DNA from: Ideonella sp.
Lineage (GTDB): Bacteria; Pseudomonadota; Gammaproteobacteria; Burkholderiales; Burkholderiaceae_C
Length of the DNA: 64,000 nucleotides
Direction of reading: 5' to 3'
Assembly (NCBI GenBank): GCA_016721465.1
Contig: JADKIA010000009.1
Coordinates: 291,936 to 355,935, forward strand
A model generated the notes under the pieces. The model did no database searches and was not told the origin of the DNA. It saw nothing but the letters and a program-made list of their open reading frames with translations. A program made the translations under genes and the position numbers. Below, in pieces: positions 42,178 to 51,288 of the stretch (the stretch's first letter is position 1; every line of letters starts with the position of its first letter).

Positions 42178-43848
42178 TCAGAACCACTCGGCCAGGCGAC
42201 GCCGCAAGGCCTCCCGGAGCAGGCCGCGCCGGATGGCCTGGTTGGTCGCGCCGGGTGCATGCCACCACCAGCTGTCTGCCTGCATGGCCCGGCCGGCGGC
42301 CACGAAGCGGCGCGCCACCTCGTCGAACTGCGCCTCGGTGGTGTTGATCGGGAAGATCAGCCGGCCCGTTCCCACCCAGGACAGCGCCAGCCCTTCGGCA
42401 CGCAGGTAGAACTGCAGCATCCAGTGGTAGCGCGAGGGCAGGCTGTACATCACGGTGAAGATCGACGACAGGTTGGCCACCTGCACCGGCAGCGAGGCCT
42501 CGCGCAGTTGCGCGTTCAGGCGCCCGGCGAAGGCATTGAAGCGATCGTCCAGCCCGTCGTACAGGGCCCGCACGTCGGGCTGGTCGATGCGCTCGAAGAA
42601 CGCGGCCATGCCGCCCATCACCACCGGATGCGCATTGAAGGTGCCGCGCGCGAAGCACAGGTCGGCGGGCCGGTCATCCCGGTAGCGCTTCATCAGTGGC
42701 CCACGCCCGCACACCACGCCCACGGGGAAGCCGCCGGCCACCGTCTTGCCGTAGGTGACCATGTCTGCACGCACGCCGAAATAGGCTTGGGCGCCCCCGG
42801 GCGCGAGCCGAAAACCCAGGAACACCTCGTCGAAGATCAACACGATGCCGCGCTGCGTGCACACCGCGCGCAAGGCCTTGAGCCAGCGCGTGGTGGCCTC
42901 GCGGTCGAATTGCGCGCGGCGCCCGCCGTCCACCAGCGACGAGTCGCCGGGCGCGGACGCGTTCGGGTGCAGGGCCTGCAGCGGGTTGACGAGCACGCAG
43001 GCAATGTCCTTGCGCTGCCGCAGCACGGCCAGGCTGCGCTCGTCCATGTCGCGCAGCGTGTACGTCTGGCGCGGGCCCGCGGGGGTGCCGGGCCCCGGCT
43101 GCACATCGTCCCACCAGCCATGGTAGGCGCCGCAGAACCGCACCAGGTGGCTGCGGCCCGTGTGATAGCGCGACAGGCGCACGGCCTGCATCACGGCTTC
43201 CGTGCCGGACATGTGGAAGGACACCTCGTCCAGACCCGACACCTGGCACAGCCGCTGCACGTTGGACGCCACACTCGGGTGGTAGGCCCCAAGCACCACG
43301 CCCATGTCGGCGGCGCGGCGCAGGCCGTCGGCCATGCAGGCCCTGTAGAAGTCGTGACCAAAGACGTTCACGCCGTAGGAGCCCGTGAGGTCGATCAGTC
43401 GATTGCCGTCCAGGTCCTGCAGCTCGCCGCCTTGCGCGGCCGCGGCAAAGGCCGGCACCGTGAGCCGCTGCCGCAGGTAGGGGCTGAACTGGAAGGGCAC
43501 GCGGTATGCGCTGGTGAACTGCAGGTCGGACAGCTGCTCCCGGGCACGCCCCGTGATCGCGATGCCCTGCGGATAGCGGCGGGCGTACAGGTCGGCCAGG
43601 CGACCCATCCCGTTGCGGCGCCGCGTCACCACGTCGGCCGGCGCCCCGTCGGCCGCAAAGAAGCGCTCGGCATCGTAGGCGCCGCCCGGCAGCCAGCCGG
43701 CCAGTCGCTTGGCCATGCGCGAGTGGCCGGTGAGCGAGGGGTGCTTGGCCATCGACAGTTGCAGGCGGCGGCGCACCAGCGGCGCCAGCAGGAGCACACC
43801 GGCGGCGGCGGCGGACCAGGGGGCAAGTGTGGCGAGGTCAGGAAGCAT
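42178..43848 (-). CDS. Class III aminotransferase, GSA-aminomutase-like, with N-terminal membrane segment
   Basis: 556 aa. Residues 10-25 are hydrophobic (LAPWSAAAAGVLLLAPLV). Then a class III fold: LQDLDGNRLIDLTGSYGVN near 145, SFHMSGTEAVMQAVRLSR near 190, FCGAYHGWWDDV, IVLIFDEVFLGFRLAPGG near 317 and the PLP lysine in VTYGKTVAGGFPVG near 350. It is about 120 residues longer than glutamate-1-semialdehyde aminomutase, mainly at the N-terminus, so it is not hemL. Position beside psd within the Pho island suggests action on a lipid head group or its precursor; this is a guess. ATG 43848 chosen over TTG 43863. Confidence 0.8.
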   Translation of the reverse strand: MLPDLATLAPWSAAAAGVLLLAPLVRRRLQLSMAKHPSLTGHSRMAKRLAGWLPGGAYDAERFFAADGAPADVVTRRRNGMGRLADLYARRYPQGIAITGRAREQLSDLQFTSAYRVPFQFSPYLRQRLTVPAFAAAAQGGELQDLDGNRLIDLTGSYGVNVFGHDFYRACMADGLRRAADMGVVLGAYHPSVASNVQRLCQVSGLDEVSFHMSGTEAVMQAVRLSRYHTGRSHLVRFCGAYHGWWDDVQPGPGTPAGPRQTYTLRDMDERSLAVLRQRKDIACVLVNPLQALHPNASAPGDSSLVDGGRRAQFDREATTRWLKALRAVCTQRGIVLIFDEVFLGFRLAPGGAQAYFGVRADMVTYGKTVAGGFPVGVVCGRGPLMKRYRDDRPADLCFARGTFNAHPVVMGGMAAFFERIDQPDVRALYDGLDDRFNAFAGRLNAQLREASLPVQVANLSSIFTVMYSLPSRYHWMLQFYLRAEGLALSWVGTGRLIFPINTTEAQFDEVARRFVAAGRAMQADSWWWHAPGATNQAIRRGLLREALRRRLAEWF

Positions 43849-43862
43849 GGACGGGGCGTTCA

Positions 43863-44815
43863 ATGGTGGATGAGGCCTCAGGTCTAACCGATGGATTTGA
43901 CAAAGCCATGAATCAGACTGTTTTCAAACCGGTGACCGCGCTGCGGCGCTCGTTTCAACGCGCGGCGGCAACGCTCGTGCTCAACGAGGACCTGAACTTC
44001 CTGCTCACCAACCGCGTGCCGCGCCTGGCGCTGACGCGCTTCATGGGCTGGTTCAGCCAGATCCGCCAGCCCTGGGTGCGCGACGCATCGATGGCGGTGT
44101 GGCGCCTGTTCACCGACCTCGACCTGAGCGATGCGCGCAAGTCGCACTTCGACAGCCTGCACGACTGCTTCACCCGCGAGCTCAAGCCGGGTGCGCGGGT
44201 GTTCGACCCCGATCCCGCGGTGCTGGCCAGCCCCTGCGACGCGGTGGTCGGCGCCTGCGGCCCCATGCAGGGCCTGAGCGTGTTCCAGGCCAAGGGCTTC
44301 CCTACACCCTGGCCGATCTGTTCGGTGACGAAGCCTCGGCGGCGCCCTGGCGCGATGGCCGCTTCGTCACGCTGCGGCTGCGTTCGTCCATGTACCACCG
44401 CTTCCACGCACCGCACGATCTGCGCGTGAAGCACGTGCGCCACATCGCCGGCGACACCTGGAACGTCAACCGCATTGCCCTGCAGCGTGTCGAGCGGCTG
44501 TTCTGCAGGAACGAGCGCGCCGTGCTGCACTGCGAGCTGAGCAGCGATGGCACGCCCATCGCGCTGGTGCCGGTGGCGGCCATCCTGGTGGCCAGCCTGC
44601 GGCTGCACTTTGTCGATGCGCTGCTCAACCGGCAATACCGGGGCCCGCAGACGCTGCCCTGCGATGCGCGCTTGGCCAAGGGCCAGGAGATGGGCTGGTT
44701 CCAGCACGGCTCCACGATCCTGGTGTTCGTGCCTCCGGGCTTCGAGCTCGCCGAGGGCATCGGCACCGGCCGCGAGATCCGCGCGGGCCGGGCCTTGCTG
44801 CGCCGGCGACCGTAG
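43863..44815 (+). pseudogene. psd: Phosphatidylserine decarboxylase, one-base frameshift
   Basis: Two frames together give a complete Psd: NEDLNFLLTNRVPRLALTRF, LHDCFTRELKPGARVFDPDP, then after the shift ADLFGDEASAAPW, RSSMYHRFHAPHDLRVKHV, IAGDTWNVNRIAL and FQHGSTILVFVPPG, where G-S is the self-cleavage site generating the pyruvoyl group. At about 44300 TTCCCTACACC should read TTCCCCTACACC (FPYTL), so one C is missing. As read the protein stops at 44429 without its active site. Start may be ATG 43908. Psd makes phosphatidylethanolamine; a second intact copy is likely elsewhere if the lesion is real. Confidence 0.85.
43897..43914 (-). promoter_or_regulatory. Weak Pho-box-like repeat upstream of the aminotransferase
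   Basis: Minus strand GATTCAT-GGCT-TTGTCAA, 7-4-7 but with several mismatches to CTGTCAT. Ends 48 nt before the aminotransferase ATG, the same spacing as at better boxes, but overlaps the start of psd. Confidence 0.25.
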
Positions 44816-44831
44816 GGCCATGGTCAAACCG

Positions 44832-44849
44832 CTTTCATCGCACTGTCAT
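44832..44849 (+). promoter_or_regulatory. Pho box upstream of UDP-glucose dehydrogenase
   Basis: CTTTCAT-CGCA-CTGTCAT: 13 of 14 repeat positions match consensus. Ends 44 nt before the ugd ATG. Confidence 0.7.
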
Positions 44850-44893
44850 GGGCCGGCGCCACCATGCGCCCATCTCAACGGCGAGCGCACCCC

Positions 44894-46270
44894 ATGAAGA
44901 TCAGCATTTTCGGCGCGGGTTATGTGGGTCTGGTCACGGCGGCCTGCCTGGCCGAGATGGGCAACAGCGTGGTGTGCGTCGACGTCGATGCGCACCGGGT
45001 GGCCGAACTGAACCAGGGCATGGTGCCCATCCACGAGCCGGGCCTGGACCTGCTGTTGCGCCGCAACGTGGCCGCGCGCCGTCTCAGCTTCTCGACGCAG
45101 GTGGCCGAGGCGGTGGCGCAGGCCACGCTGATATTCATCGCCGTGGGCACGCCCTCCGACGAGGACGGCTCGGCCGACGTGACCCATGTGCTGAACGCGG
45201 CGCGCAGCATTGGCCAGGCCATGGACGACTACAAGGTGGTGGTCGACAAGAGCACGGTGCCCGTGGGCACGGCCGCCCTGGTGCGCGGCGTGATCGCCGA
45301 GGAACTGGACCGGCGTGGCATGGCCGTGCCGTTCTCGGTGGTGTCGAACCCCGAGTTCCTGCGCGAGGGCTCGGCGGTGGAGGATTGCATGCGGCCCGAG
45401 CGCATCGTGATCGGCAGCAACGACGAGCGCGCGGTGCTGCTGATCCGCTCGGTGTACGCGCCGTTTCAGCGTCAGGCCGAGCGCGTGCTGGTGATGGACG
45501 AGCGCAGCGCCGAGCTCACCAAGTACGCGGCCAACGCCATGCTGGCCACGCGCATCAGCTTCATGAACGAGCTGGCCGCGCTGGCCCACTCGGTGGGTGC
45601 CGACATCGAGCAGGTGCGGCTGGGCATCGGCAGCGACCCGCGCATCGGCACGCAGTTCCTGTACGCCGGCTGCGGCTGGGGCGGATCCTGCCTGCCCAAG
45701 GACGTGCGCGCGCTGGCCAAGCTGGGCGACGACGAGGGCATCAACCTGCCCATCCTGCGCGCAGCGCAACTGATCAACCAGCGCCAGCGCCGCTTGCTGG
45801 CCGGCCATGTGGTGTCGCGCTTCGGCGACCGACTGAACGGGCACCGCGTGGCCGTCTGGGGCCTGGCCTTCAAGCCGGAGACCGACGACATGCGCGAGGC
45901 CCCGGCCATCGAGCTGGTGAACGAGCTCGCCGAACGCGGCGCCGAGGTGCTGGCCTACGACCCGGCTGCCGGAGCGCGTGCCCGCGAGCTGTGGCGCGAC
46001 CAGCCCCTGGTTCGGGTGGTGGACTCGGCGATGGAGGCCGTGGCCGGTGCGTCGGCGCTGCTGGTGGTGACGGAGTGGCGCGAATTCCGCAGCCCGGACT
46101 TCAGCGCCTTGCGCGAGCAACTGCGCCACCCCTTCGTGGTGGACGGCCGCAACCTCTACGACCCCCACACCATGGCGGCGCTGGGCTTCGAGTACCTGGG
46201 GATCGGGCGGGGCGCGCCGCTGCGGCCGGCCCCGTTGACGGCGGTCTTGGCGCTGGCCGCCGCCGGTTGA
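44894..46270 (+). CDS. ugd: UDP-glucose 6-dehydrogenase
   Basis: 458 aa. NAD-binding ISIFGAGYVGLVTAACLAEMG at the N-terminus, AVGTPSDEDGSADVTHV, NPEFLREGSAVEDCMRPERI near 156, the catalytic cysteine in AGCGWGGSCLPKDVRAL near 262 and the C-terminal VWGLAFKPETDDMREAPAIELV. It oxidises UDP-glucose to UDP-glucuronate. Next to lipid glycosyltransferases and behind a good Pho box, it could supply UDP-GlcA for glucuronosyl-diacylglycerol, a known phosphate-starvation lipid in some proteobacteria; polysaccharide synthesis is an alternative. Confidence 0.95.
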   Translation: MKISIFGAGYVGLVTAACLAEMGNSVVCVDVDAHRVAELNQGMVPIHEPGLDLLLRRNVAARRLSFSTQVAEAVAQATLIFIAVGTPSDEDGSADVTHVLNAARSIGQAMDDYKVVVDKSTVPVGTAALVRGVIAEELDRRGMAVPFSVVSNPEFLREGSAVEDCMRPERIVIGSNDERAVLLIRSVYAPFQRQAERVLVMDERSAELTKYAANAMLATRISFMNELAALAHSVGADIEQVRLGIGSDPRIGTQFLYAGCGWGGSCLPKDVRALAKLGDDEGINLPILRAAQLINQRQRRLLAGHVVSRFGDRLNGHRVAVWGLAFKPETDDMREAPAIELVNELAERGAEVLAYDPAAGARARELWRDQPLVRVVDSAMEAVAGASALLVVTEWREFRSPDFSALREQLRHPFVVDGRNLYDPHTMAALGFEYLGIGRGAPLRPAPLTAVLALAAAG

Positions 46271-46294
46271 TCGGGTGCCTGGACGCAGGGCCCG

Positions 46295-48184
46295 TCAATC
46301 TGCCGTCGCGGTGCCCTCGTCCAACGGAGGGCGCCAGGCCTTCAAGGCCCTCAGCAGGGTGCGCTTCTTCGACTGGTGCGACTGCATGCGCTGCAGGATG
46401 TCGCCCAGCATGCGCATCGCGTCCAGGATGTGCGGGCCCTTGTTGAGCATCACGCATTCCGCGCGCTCACCCATCGCCGCGTCGGTGATTTCAGCGCGCG
46501 TGGGCAGCCCGGTCTTGGCCAGCGTCTCCAGCACCTGGGTGGCCCAGACCACGGGCAGGTGCGCCGCTTCGCAGGCCCAAAGGATTTCTTCCTGCACCTC
46601 GGCCATGCGCTCGTAGCCGCATTCCACCGCCAGATCACCGCGCGCAATCATCACACCGGCCGCACTGGCGCCCATCGCGGCAAACAGCATCTCCGGCAGG
46701 TGTTCGAAGCCACGCTTGGTCTCGATCTTCAACACCAGGCCGATGCCTGGGGCACCCCGTGCGGCCAGGTGCTCGCGCAGCTGGTGCACATCGGCTGCGG
46801 ACTGGGCGAACGACAGGCCCACCATGTCGGCGTGCTCGGCCACCACCGACAGATCCTCGATGTCCTTCTCGGTCAGCGCAGGCAGGTGCAACTCGGTGTC
46901 GGGCAGGTTGATGCCCTTGTCAGGCGCCAGGTTCTCGCCACCGTCGCGGGCGACGGTGATGGCCAGGTCCACACCGTGCCGGGTGCGGCGTTGCACCTCG
47001 GCGCCGATGCGGCCATCGTCGAACCACACGCGGTCGCCCTTGCGCACGGCGTCCAGTGCCTCCGGCAAGGTGCAGGCCAGCCGCGCGGGCTTGGCGTCCC
47101 GGCCCTCCTGGCGCGGGCCGTGGCCCAGACCCGAACGCACCAGGCGCAGCGTGTCGCCACGGTGCAGGCGCAGCAGCCCCGGCGCTTCGGGCAGGCCGTT
47201 CACCGCCGTGTCGGGCTGCAAGGCATCGTCGCGGTGCAGGTGCAGGCTCGTCTGCGCCGTGATGTAGGTCGTGCGCGAACACTCCACCAGGACACTGCCC
47301 GCATGGCAAGCCAGCACCGTGAATCGGCGCTCCGCCGCACGCGCATCCCGGAGGTCGATGCGGTCGCCGGTGCGCAGCTACGCGACCCAGTCGGCATCCA
47401 CCGTGAGGTGCACGCTGGCGCCGGGCACCGCGGCTTCGGTCCCTGGTGCTCGCAAGCCCAGGTGAACCGGCGCGGCCAGCGCGCCGAATTCATCGCGCAC
47501 GGGCTTGAGCCGCAGCACGGACTCGCGCGGCTCGATGGGGCCGGTGCGCAGTTTGGGGCCGCCCAGGTCCATCAGCACGCGCACCGATCGCTTGGCCTTG
47601 CGCGCGGCCTTGCGCACCTGGCGGCTCATCGCGATCCAGGCGGCGGCGTCGTCGTGGGCGCAGTTGATGCGGGCGATGTCCATGCCGGTGGCCACCAGCG
47701 AATCGATCAGCAAGGGGTCGGTGGCCGCTTCGCTGGGCAACGTCACCATGATGCGCGTGGCGCGTTCGGCGGGCACCGGGCCGAACAGGCGTTCGGCATG
47801 CCGCGCCAGCAAGGCCGGGCCGCGGTGGTGCCCGACCGGTTCGGTGTGCACCTGCCAAGGCCGCCCCACCAGCGAGTGCAGGATGCCCAGCACCTTGTCG
47901 ACACTGGCCAGCACATGCGTTTCCGATCGGCCGAGCGACGACACACCGATCCAGGCCAGCCGCTCCTGCAGCTCGCGCAGATCGACCCGGCGGAAGGCGA
48001 GGTAGTGCGCCAGGTTGGCTGCGCTCGCACGGTGCGCCGCGTCGACGTCGTCGAGCACCCCACCCAGGCGCGCTTCGGCCTCCAGCATCGAGGTCCGCAA
48101 GGTCTGCAGGGTGCGGATGAGGGCCTTGCAGACGTCCATGTCCCAAGGGGACTGGCGGTCGATTGGAGCGGCGGAGCGGGGCAT
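46295..48184 (-). pseudogene. Long pyruvate kinase paralogue with in-frame amber codon
   Basis: About 629 codons in one frame, interrupted by TAG at 47378-47380 (DADWVA-stop-LRTGDRIDLRDA). N-terminal extension of about 140 residues, then VMVTLPSEAATDPLLIDSLV, MDIARINCAHD, VLMDLGGPKLRTGPIE, a B-domain-like insert, KGINLPDTELHLPALTEKDIEDL, VLKIETKRGFEHLPE, VMIARGDLAVECGYERM and PVVWATQVLETLAKTGLPTRAEITDAAMGE, quoted as key pieces. These are pyruvate kinase motifs, but the allosteric C-terminal domain is absent. ATG 48184 is chosen because the Pho box overlaps longer starts. Function under phosphate limitation unknown. Confidence 0.8.
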
Positions 48185-48226
48185 GACGAAGGCGACGGAT
48201 TGAACGCCCAAATGTCGACCGAATGT

Positions 48227-48244
48227 GTGGCAGCCGTGTGACAC
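48227..48244 (-). promoter_or_regulatory. Candidate Pho box for the pyruvate kinase paralogue
   Basis: Minus strand GTGTCAC-ACGG-CTGCCAC, 7-4-7 direct repeat, six of seven matches in each repeat, ending 42 nt before ATG 48184. Confidence 0.55.
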
Positions 48245-48265
48245 AGGCGACCGTCGTGGCCCGAG

Positions 48266-48283
48266 CCTTCACGGCCGCGTCAC
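48266..48283 (+). promoter_or_regulatory. Candidate Pho box for the PlcP-like gene
   Basis: CCTTCAC-GGCC-GCGTCAC on the plus strand, 7-4-7, ending 45 nt before the start codon. Confidence 0.5.
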
Positions 48284-48328
48284 ATGCGCCACGCACCATG
48301 GCCGGCGTCGCACCCCGAGACCTCCAAC

Positions 48329-49195
48329 ATGGAATCAGATGACGATCAAGGCCCATTGCTTCGGGTGCGCACCGCTTGGATATCAGACCTGCACCTGGGC
48401 ACACCTGGCTGCCAGGCCTTGGCCCTGCTGGACTTTCTGCGCGATCTGGAATGCGACACCTTGTACCTGGTGGGCGACATCATCGACGGCTGGCAGCTGC
48501 GGCGCAGCTGGTACTGGCCACAGTCCCACAACGACGTGGTGCAGAAGGTCCTGCGCAAGGCGCGCAAGGACACCCGCGTGATCTTCGTGCCGGGCAATCA
48601 CGACGAGTTTGCGCGACGCTATGTGACGCACAACTTCGGCGGCGTGGACGTGGTCGAAGAGGCGGTGCACACCCTGGCCGACGGGCGCCGCATCTGGGTC
48701 ACCCATGGCGACCTGTTCGATGGCGTGGTGCAGTGTGCGCGGTGGCTGGCGCTGCTGGGTGACATGGCCTACGAGTTCACGCTCAAGGTCAACCGTCGAT
48801 TCAACGCACTGCGGGCGCGGCTGGGCCTGCCGTACTGGAGCCTGTCGCGCTACCTGAAGGCCAAGGTCAAGCGGGCGGTCAGCTACGTGGGCGACTTCGA
48901 GACCGCGGTCGCCCGCGAGGCCAAGCGGCGCGGCCTGCAAGGCGTGGTGTGCGGCCACATCCACCACGCCGAGATGCGCCACATCGAAGGCATCCTGTAC
49001 TGCAACGATGGCGACTGGGTGGAAAGCCTGACGGCCCTGGTGGAGCACCACGACGGCGAGCTTGAGATCATCGACCGCGCCGCCACGGCGCGGGTGCCGC
49101 AAACGGCAACCTTTGCCCCCACGCGCCCGGCCGTGCAGGACTGGCCCGGCACCGACCGCCCACTGGTGAACCGAACGCGCGCCACCACGCCCTGA
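48329..49195 (+). CDS. plcP: PlcP-like metallophosphoesterase (phospholipase C of lipid remodelling)
   Basis: 288 aa calcineurin-like phosphoesterase: WISDLHLGTPGCQA (D-x-H) near residue 17, LVGDIIDGWQLRR near 46, FVPGNHDEFARRY near 84, WVTHGDLFDGVV near 121 and VCGHIHHAEMRHI near 210, all five metal motifs. It is annotated in many genomes as UDP-2,3-diacylglucosamine hydrolase, but the HLGTPGCQA start and size fit PlcP, which releases diacylglycerol from phospholipids during phosphate starvation. The Pho box upstream and glycosyltransferases nearby support PlcP. LpxH-like activity is the alternative. Confidence 0.82.
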   Translation: MESDDDQGPLLRVRTAWISDLHLGTPGCQALALLDFLRDLECDTLYLVGDIIDGWQLRRSWYWPQSHNDVVQKVLRKARKDTRVIFVPGNHDEFARRYVTHNFGGVDVVEEAVHTLADGRRIWVTHGDLFDGVVQCARWLALLGDMAYEFTLKVNRRFNALRARLGLPYWSLSRYLKAKVKRAVSYVGDFETAVAREAKRRGLQGVVCGHIHHAEMRHIEGILYCNDGDWVESLTALVEHHDGELEIIDRAATARVPQTATFAPTRPAVQDWPGTDRPLVNRTRATTP

Positions 49196-49246
49196 GCGGC
49201 GGGCCGCAGCGCCGGCCAGGTGCCGCTCGTGCTTCGTCTGGCGAGC

Positions 49247-49750
49247 TCAGCGACCGGTCTTGATCGTCCGCCCGACGGGCTCGTTCGCATCGACCGCCTG
49301 CAGGCGAGATTGCGCGTGCTCGATCATCCGGTGCAGCGCGGCCAGCTCGTCGTCGCCCAGCCGGTCGGCCAGCAATTGCTGGGCGCGCTTCCAGTGCCGC
49401 CGTGCTTGCGCATGCTTGGTCACCCCGTCCGCCGAGATGGTGATCAAGCGGCTGCGGGCATCGGTGCCCGGGCCTTGCAGCACCCAGCCCTTGTCGATCA
49501 GCGGGCGCAGGTTGCGCGTCAGCGTGGAGGCGTCCATGCCCATGCGGCCGGCCAACTCGGACGGCGCGATCGGCCCGAGCGCCAGCACATGCGAGAGCAG
49601 CGAGAACTGCGAACCCTTGAGCCCTGCCTGGGCGATCTGCCCGTCGTACAGCCGCGACACGCTGCGCAGCAACTGGCGCAGCTTGAAATTCGTGCAGGCC
49701 TGGGCTGGCAGCCCGGTGGCGGTCGGCTCGGGCGCCTTGGCGGTTTTCAT
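49247..49750 (-). CDS. MarR-family repressor
   Basis: 167 aa. Winged helix with GLKGSQFSLLSHVLALGPIAP near residue 62 and SELAGRMGMDASTLTRNLRPLIDKGWV near 79, and the wing DARSRLITISADG. Divergent from a MATE efflux gene by 59 nt with palindromes between, the usual repressor-pump layout. ATG is preceded by AAGGG. Confidence 0.92.
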   Translation of the reverse strand: MKTAKAPEPTATGLPAQACTNFKLRQLLRSVSRLYDGQIAQAGLKGSQFSLLSHVLALGPIAPSELAGRMGMDASTLTRNLRPLIDKGWVLQGPGTDARSRLITISADGVTKHAQARRHWKRAQQLLADRLGDDELAALHRMIEHAQSRLQAVDANEPVGRTIKTGR

Positions 49751-49764
49751 GTCACCCTTGTATA

Positions 49765-49783
49765 TGCAATGATTGCAATTGCA
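49765..49783. promoter_or_regulatory. MarR-type operator between marR and the MATE gene
   Basis: TGCAAT-G-ATTGCA (49765-49777) is a perfect 13-bp inverted repeat overlapping TGCAATTGCA (49774-49783), a second perfect palindrome, in an AT-rich pocket of otherwise GC-rich DNA. Suited to one or two MarR dimers blocking both genes. Confidence 0.65.
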
Positions 49784-49809
49784 GCAAACTCAAAGCGCAG
49801 GATAGCAGC

Positions 49810-51195
49810 ATGAACCCGGCCAGCCTCCCGACCCGTCCACCCGCCGCGGCCCGCACGGCGCCCGACCCCTTGCTGAACGCGCCGCTGCTGCCCATGCTGC
49901 TGCGCTTTGCGCTGCCCAACATGCTGGCGATGCTGGCCACGGCGCTGGCGGCGATTGCCGAGACCAGCTACGTCGGCAGCTTTGGTGTGCCGTCGCTGGC
50001 CGGCATGGCGCTGGTGTTTCCCCTGGTCATGCTGCAGATGATGCTGTCGGCCGGCGCGATGGGCGGCGGCGTGTCGTCGGCGGTGAGCCGGGCCTTCGGC
50101 GCCGGCGATGCAGCGCGCGCCAACGCGCTGGCGGTGCACGCGCTGTGGATCGGCCTTGGCGCCGGCCTGCTGTACATGGCGCTGATGCTGACCCTCGGCC
50201 CGACGCTGTTTGCGGCGCTCGGTGGTCGTGGCGAAGCGTTGTCGCAGGCGGTGGCCTATGCCAACGTGGCCTTTGTGGGCTCGATCTTCATCTGGCTGGT
50301 CAACACCTTCTCATCGGTGATCCGGGGCTCGGGCAACATGACCGTGCCGTCGGCCACCTTGCTGCTGGTGGCGCTGGGGCAGGTGGGCATCAGTGGCGCG
50401 CTGGGACTGGGCTGGGGGCCGTTTCCGCGTTGGGGCATGCCCGGCGTGGCGGCCGGGCAGGTGCTTGCCTACGGCGCGGGCACGGTTTTTCTTTACGCCT
50501 ACCTGCGCTCGGGTCGGGCCCGGGTGCAGCTGCGGGTGCGCGCCACGCCGCTGCAATGGCCGCTGCTGCGCGACATCCTGAAGGTCGGCGGCTTTGCCTG
50601 CATCTCACCCTTGCAGACTGTGCTGACGATCCTGATCCTGACCAGGCTGGTGGCGCAGTTCGGCACCACGGCGCTGGCCGGCTACGGCATCGGCACCCGG
50701 CTGGAGTTCCTGCTGGTGCCCATCGCCTTTGCCATCGGCGTGGCCTCGGTGCCGCTGGTGGGCATGGCCATTGGCGCCGGCAAGGTGGCGCGCGCCCGGC
50801 GTGCGGCCTGGACCGCATCGGCCATGGCCGCCGGCCTGCTCGGCCTGCTGGGCACCGTGCTGGCGCTGGCGCCGGATCTGTGGACGAGCCGCTTCACGCA
50901 GGAGCCAGCGGTGCTGGCCTCGGCGGCGCTGTACTTCCAGTGGGCCGGGCCGGCCTATGGCCTGTTCGGCCTGGGGCTGTGCCTGTACTTCTCGTCGCTG
51001 GGCGCCGGCAAGGTGGCCGGCCCGGTGCTGGCCGGCACGCTTCGGCTGGCACTGGTGGCCCTGGGCGGCTGGGCCCTGGCGCTGGCACAGACGCCGCCCT
51101 GGACGATCTTTGCGCTGGTGGCCGTCGGCATGGCCGCGTACGGACTGGCCACGCTGCTGGCCGTGCACTACACGAGTTGGGGCGCCGAGCGCTGA
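49810..51195 (+). CDS. MATE-family multidrug/toxin efflux transporter
   Basis: 461 aa with twelve helices. PMLLRFALPNMLAMLATALAAIAETSYVG near residue 30 and NTFSSVIRGSGNMTVPSATLL near 165 are typical MATE segments; a repeat of the same half occurs after residue 245. AGGA lies 7 nt before the ATG. Controlled most likely by the divergent MarR protein. Substrate unknown. Confidence 0.92.
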   Translation: MNPASLPTRPPAAARTAPDPLLNAPLLPMLLRFALPNMLAMLATALAAIAETSYVGSFGVPSLAGMALVFPLVMLQMMLSAGAMGGGVSSAVSRAFGAGDAARANALAVHALWIGLGAGLLYMALMLTLGPTLFAALGGRGEALSQAVAYANVAFVGSIFIWLVNTFSSVIRGSGNMTVPSATLLLVALGQVGISGALGLGWGPFPRWGMPGVAAGQVLAYGAGTVFLYAYLRSGRARVQLRVRATPLQWPLLRDILKVGGFACISPLQTVLTILILTRLVAQFGTTALAGYGIGTRLEFLLVPIAFAIGVASVPLVGMAIGAGKVARARRAAWTASAMAAGLLGLLGTVLALAPDLWTSRFTQEPAVLASAALYFQWAGPAYGLFGLGLCLYFSSLGAGKVAGPVLAGTLRLALVALGGWALALAQTPPWTIFALVAVGMAAYGLATLLAVHYTSWGAER

Positions 51196-51288
51196 GCCCT
51201 CAGCCGGGAGCACCCAGCAGCCCGGCCCCGCATCGGATCTGGCGTTGGCCGGTGGGCTGCGTGCCGGTGGACCGAGCAGCGCCCAGCC

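Noticed and set aside
42178..43848. hemL (glutamate-1-semialdehyde aminomutase)
   Set aside because: Shares the class III fold and PLP lysine, but is far longer with an N-terminal hydrophobic segment and lies among lipid genes.
43908..44429. Complete short protein ending at 44429 as a new gene
   Set aside because: It is the N-terminal half of Psd running out of frame; the tail after 44302 is frameshifted sequence.
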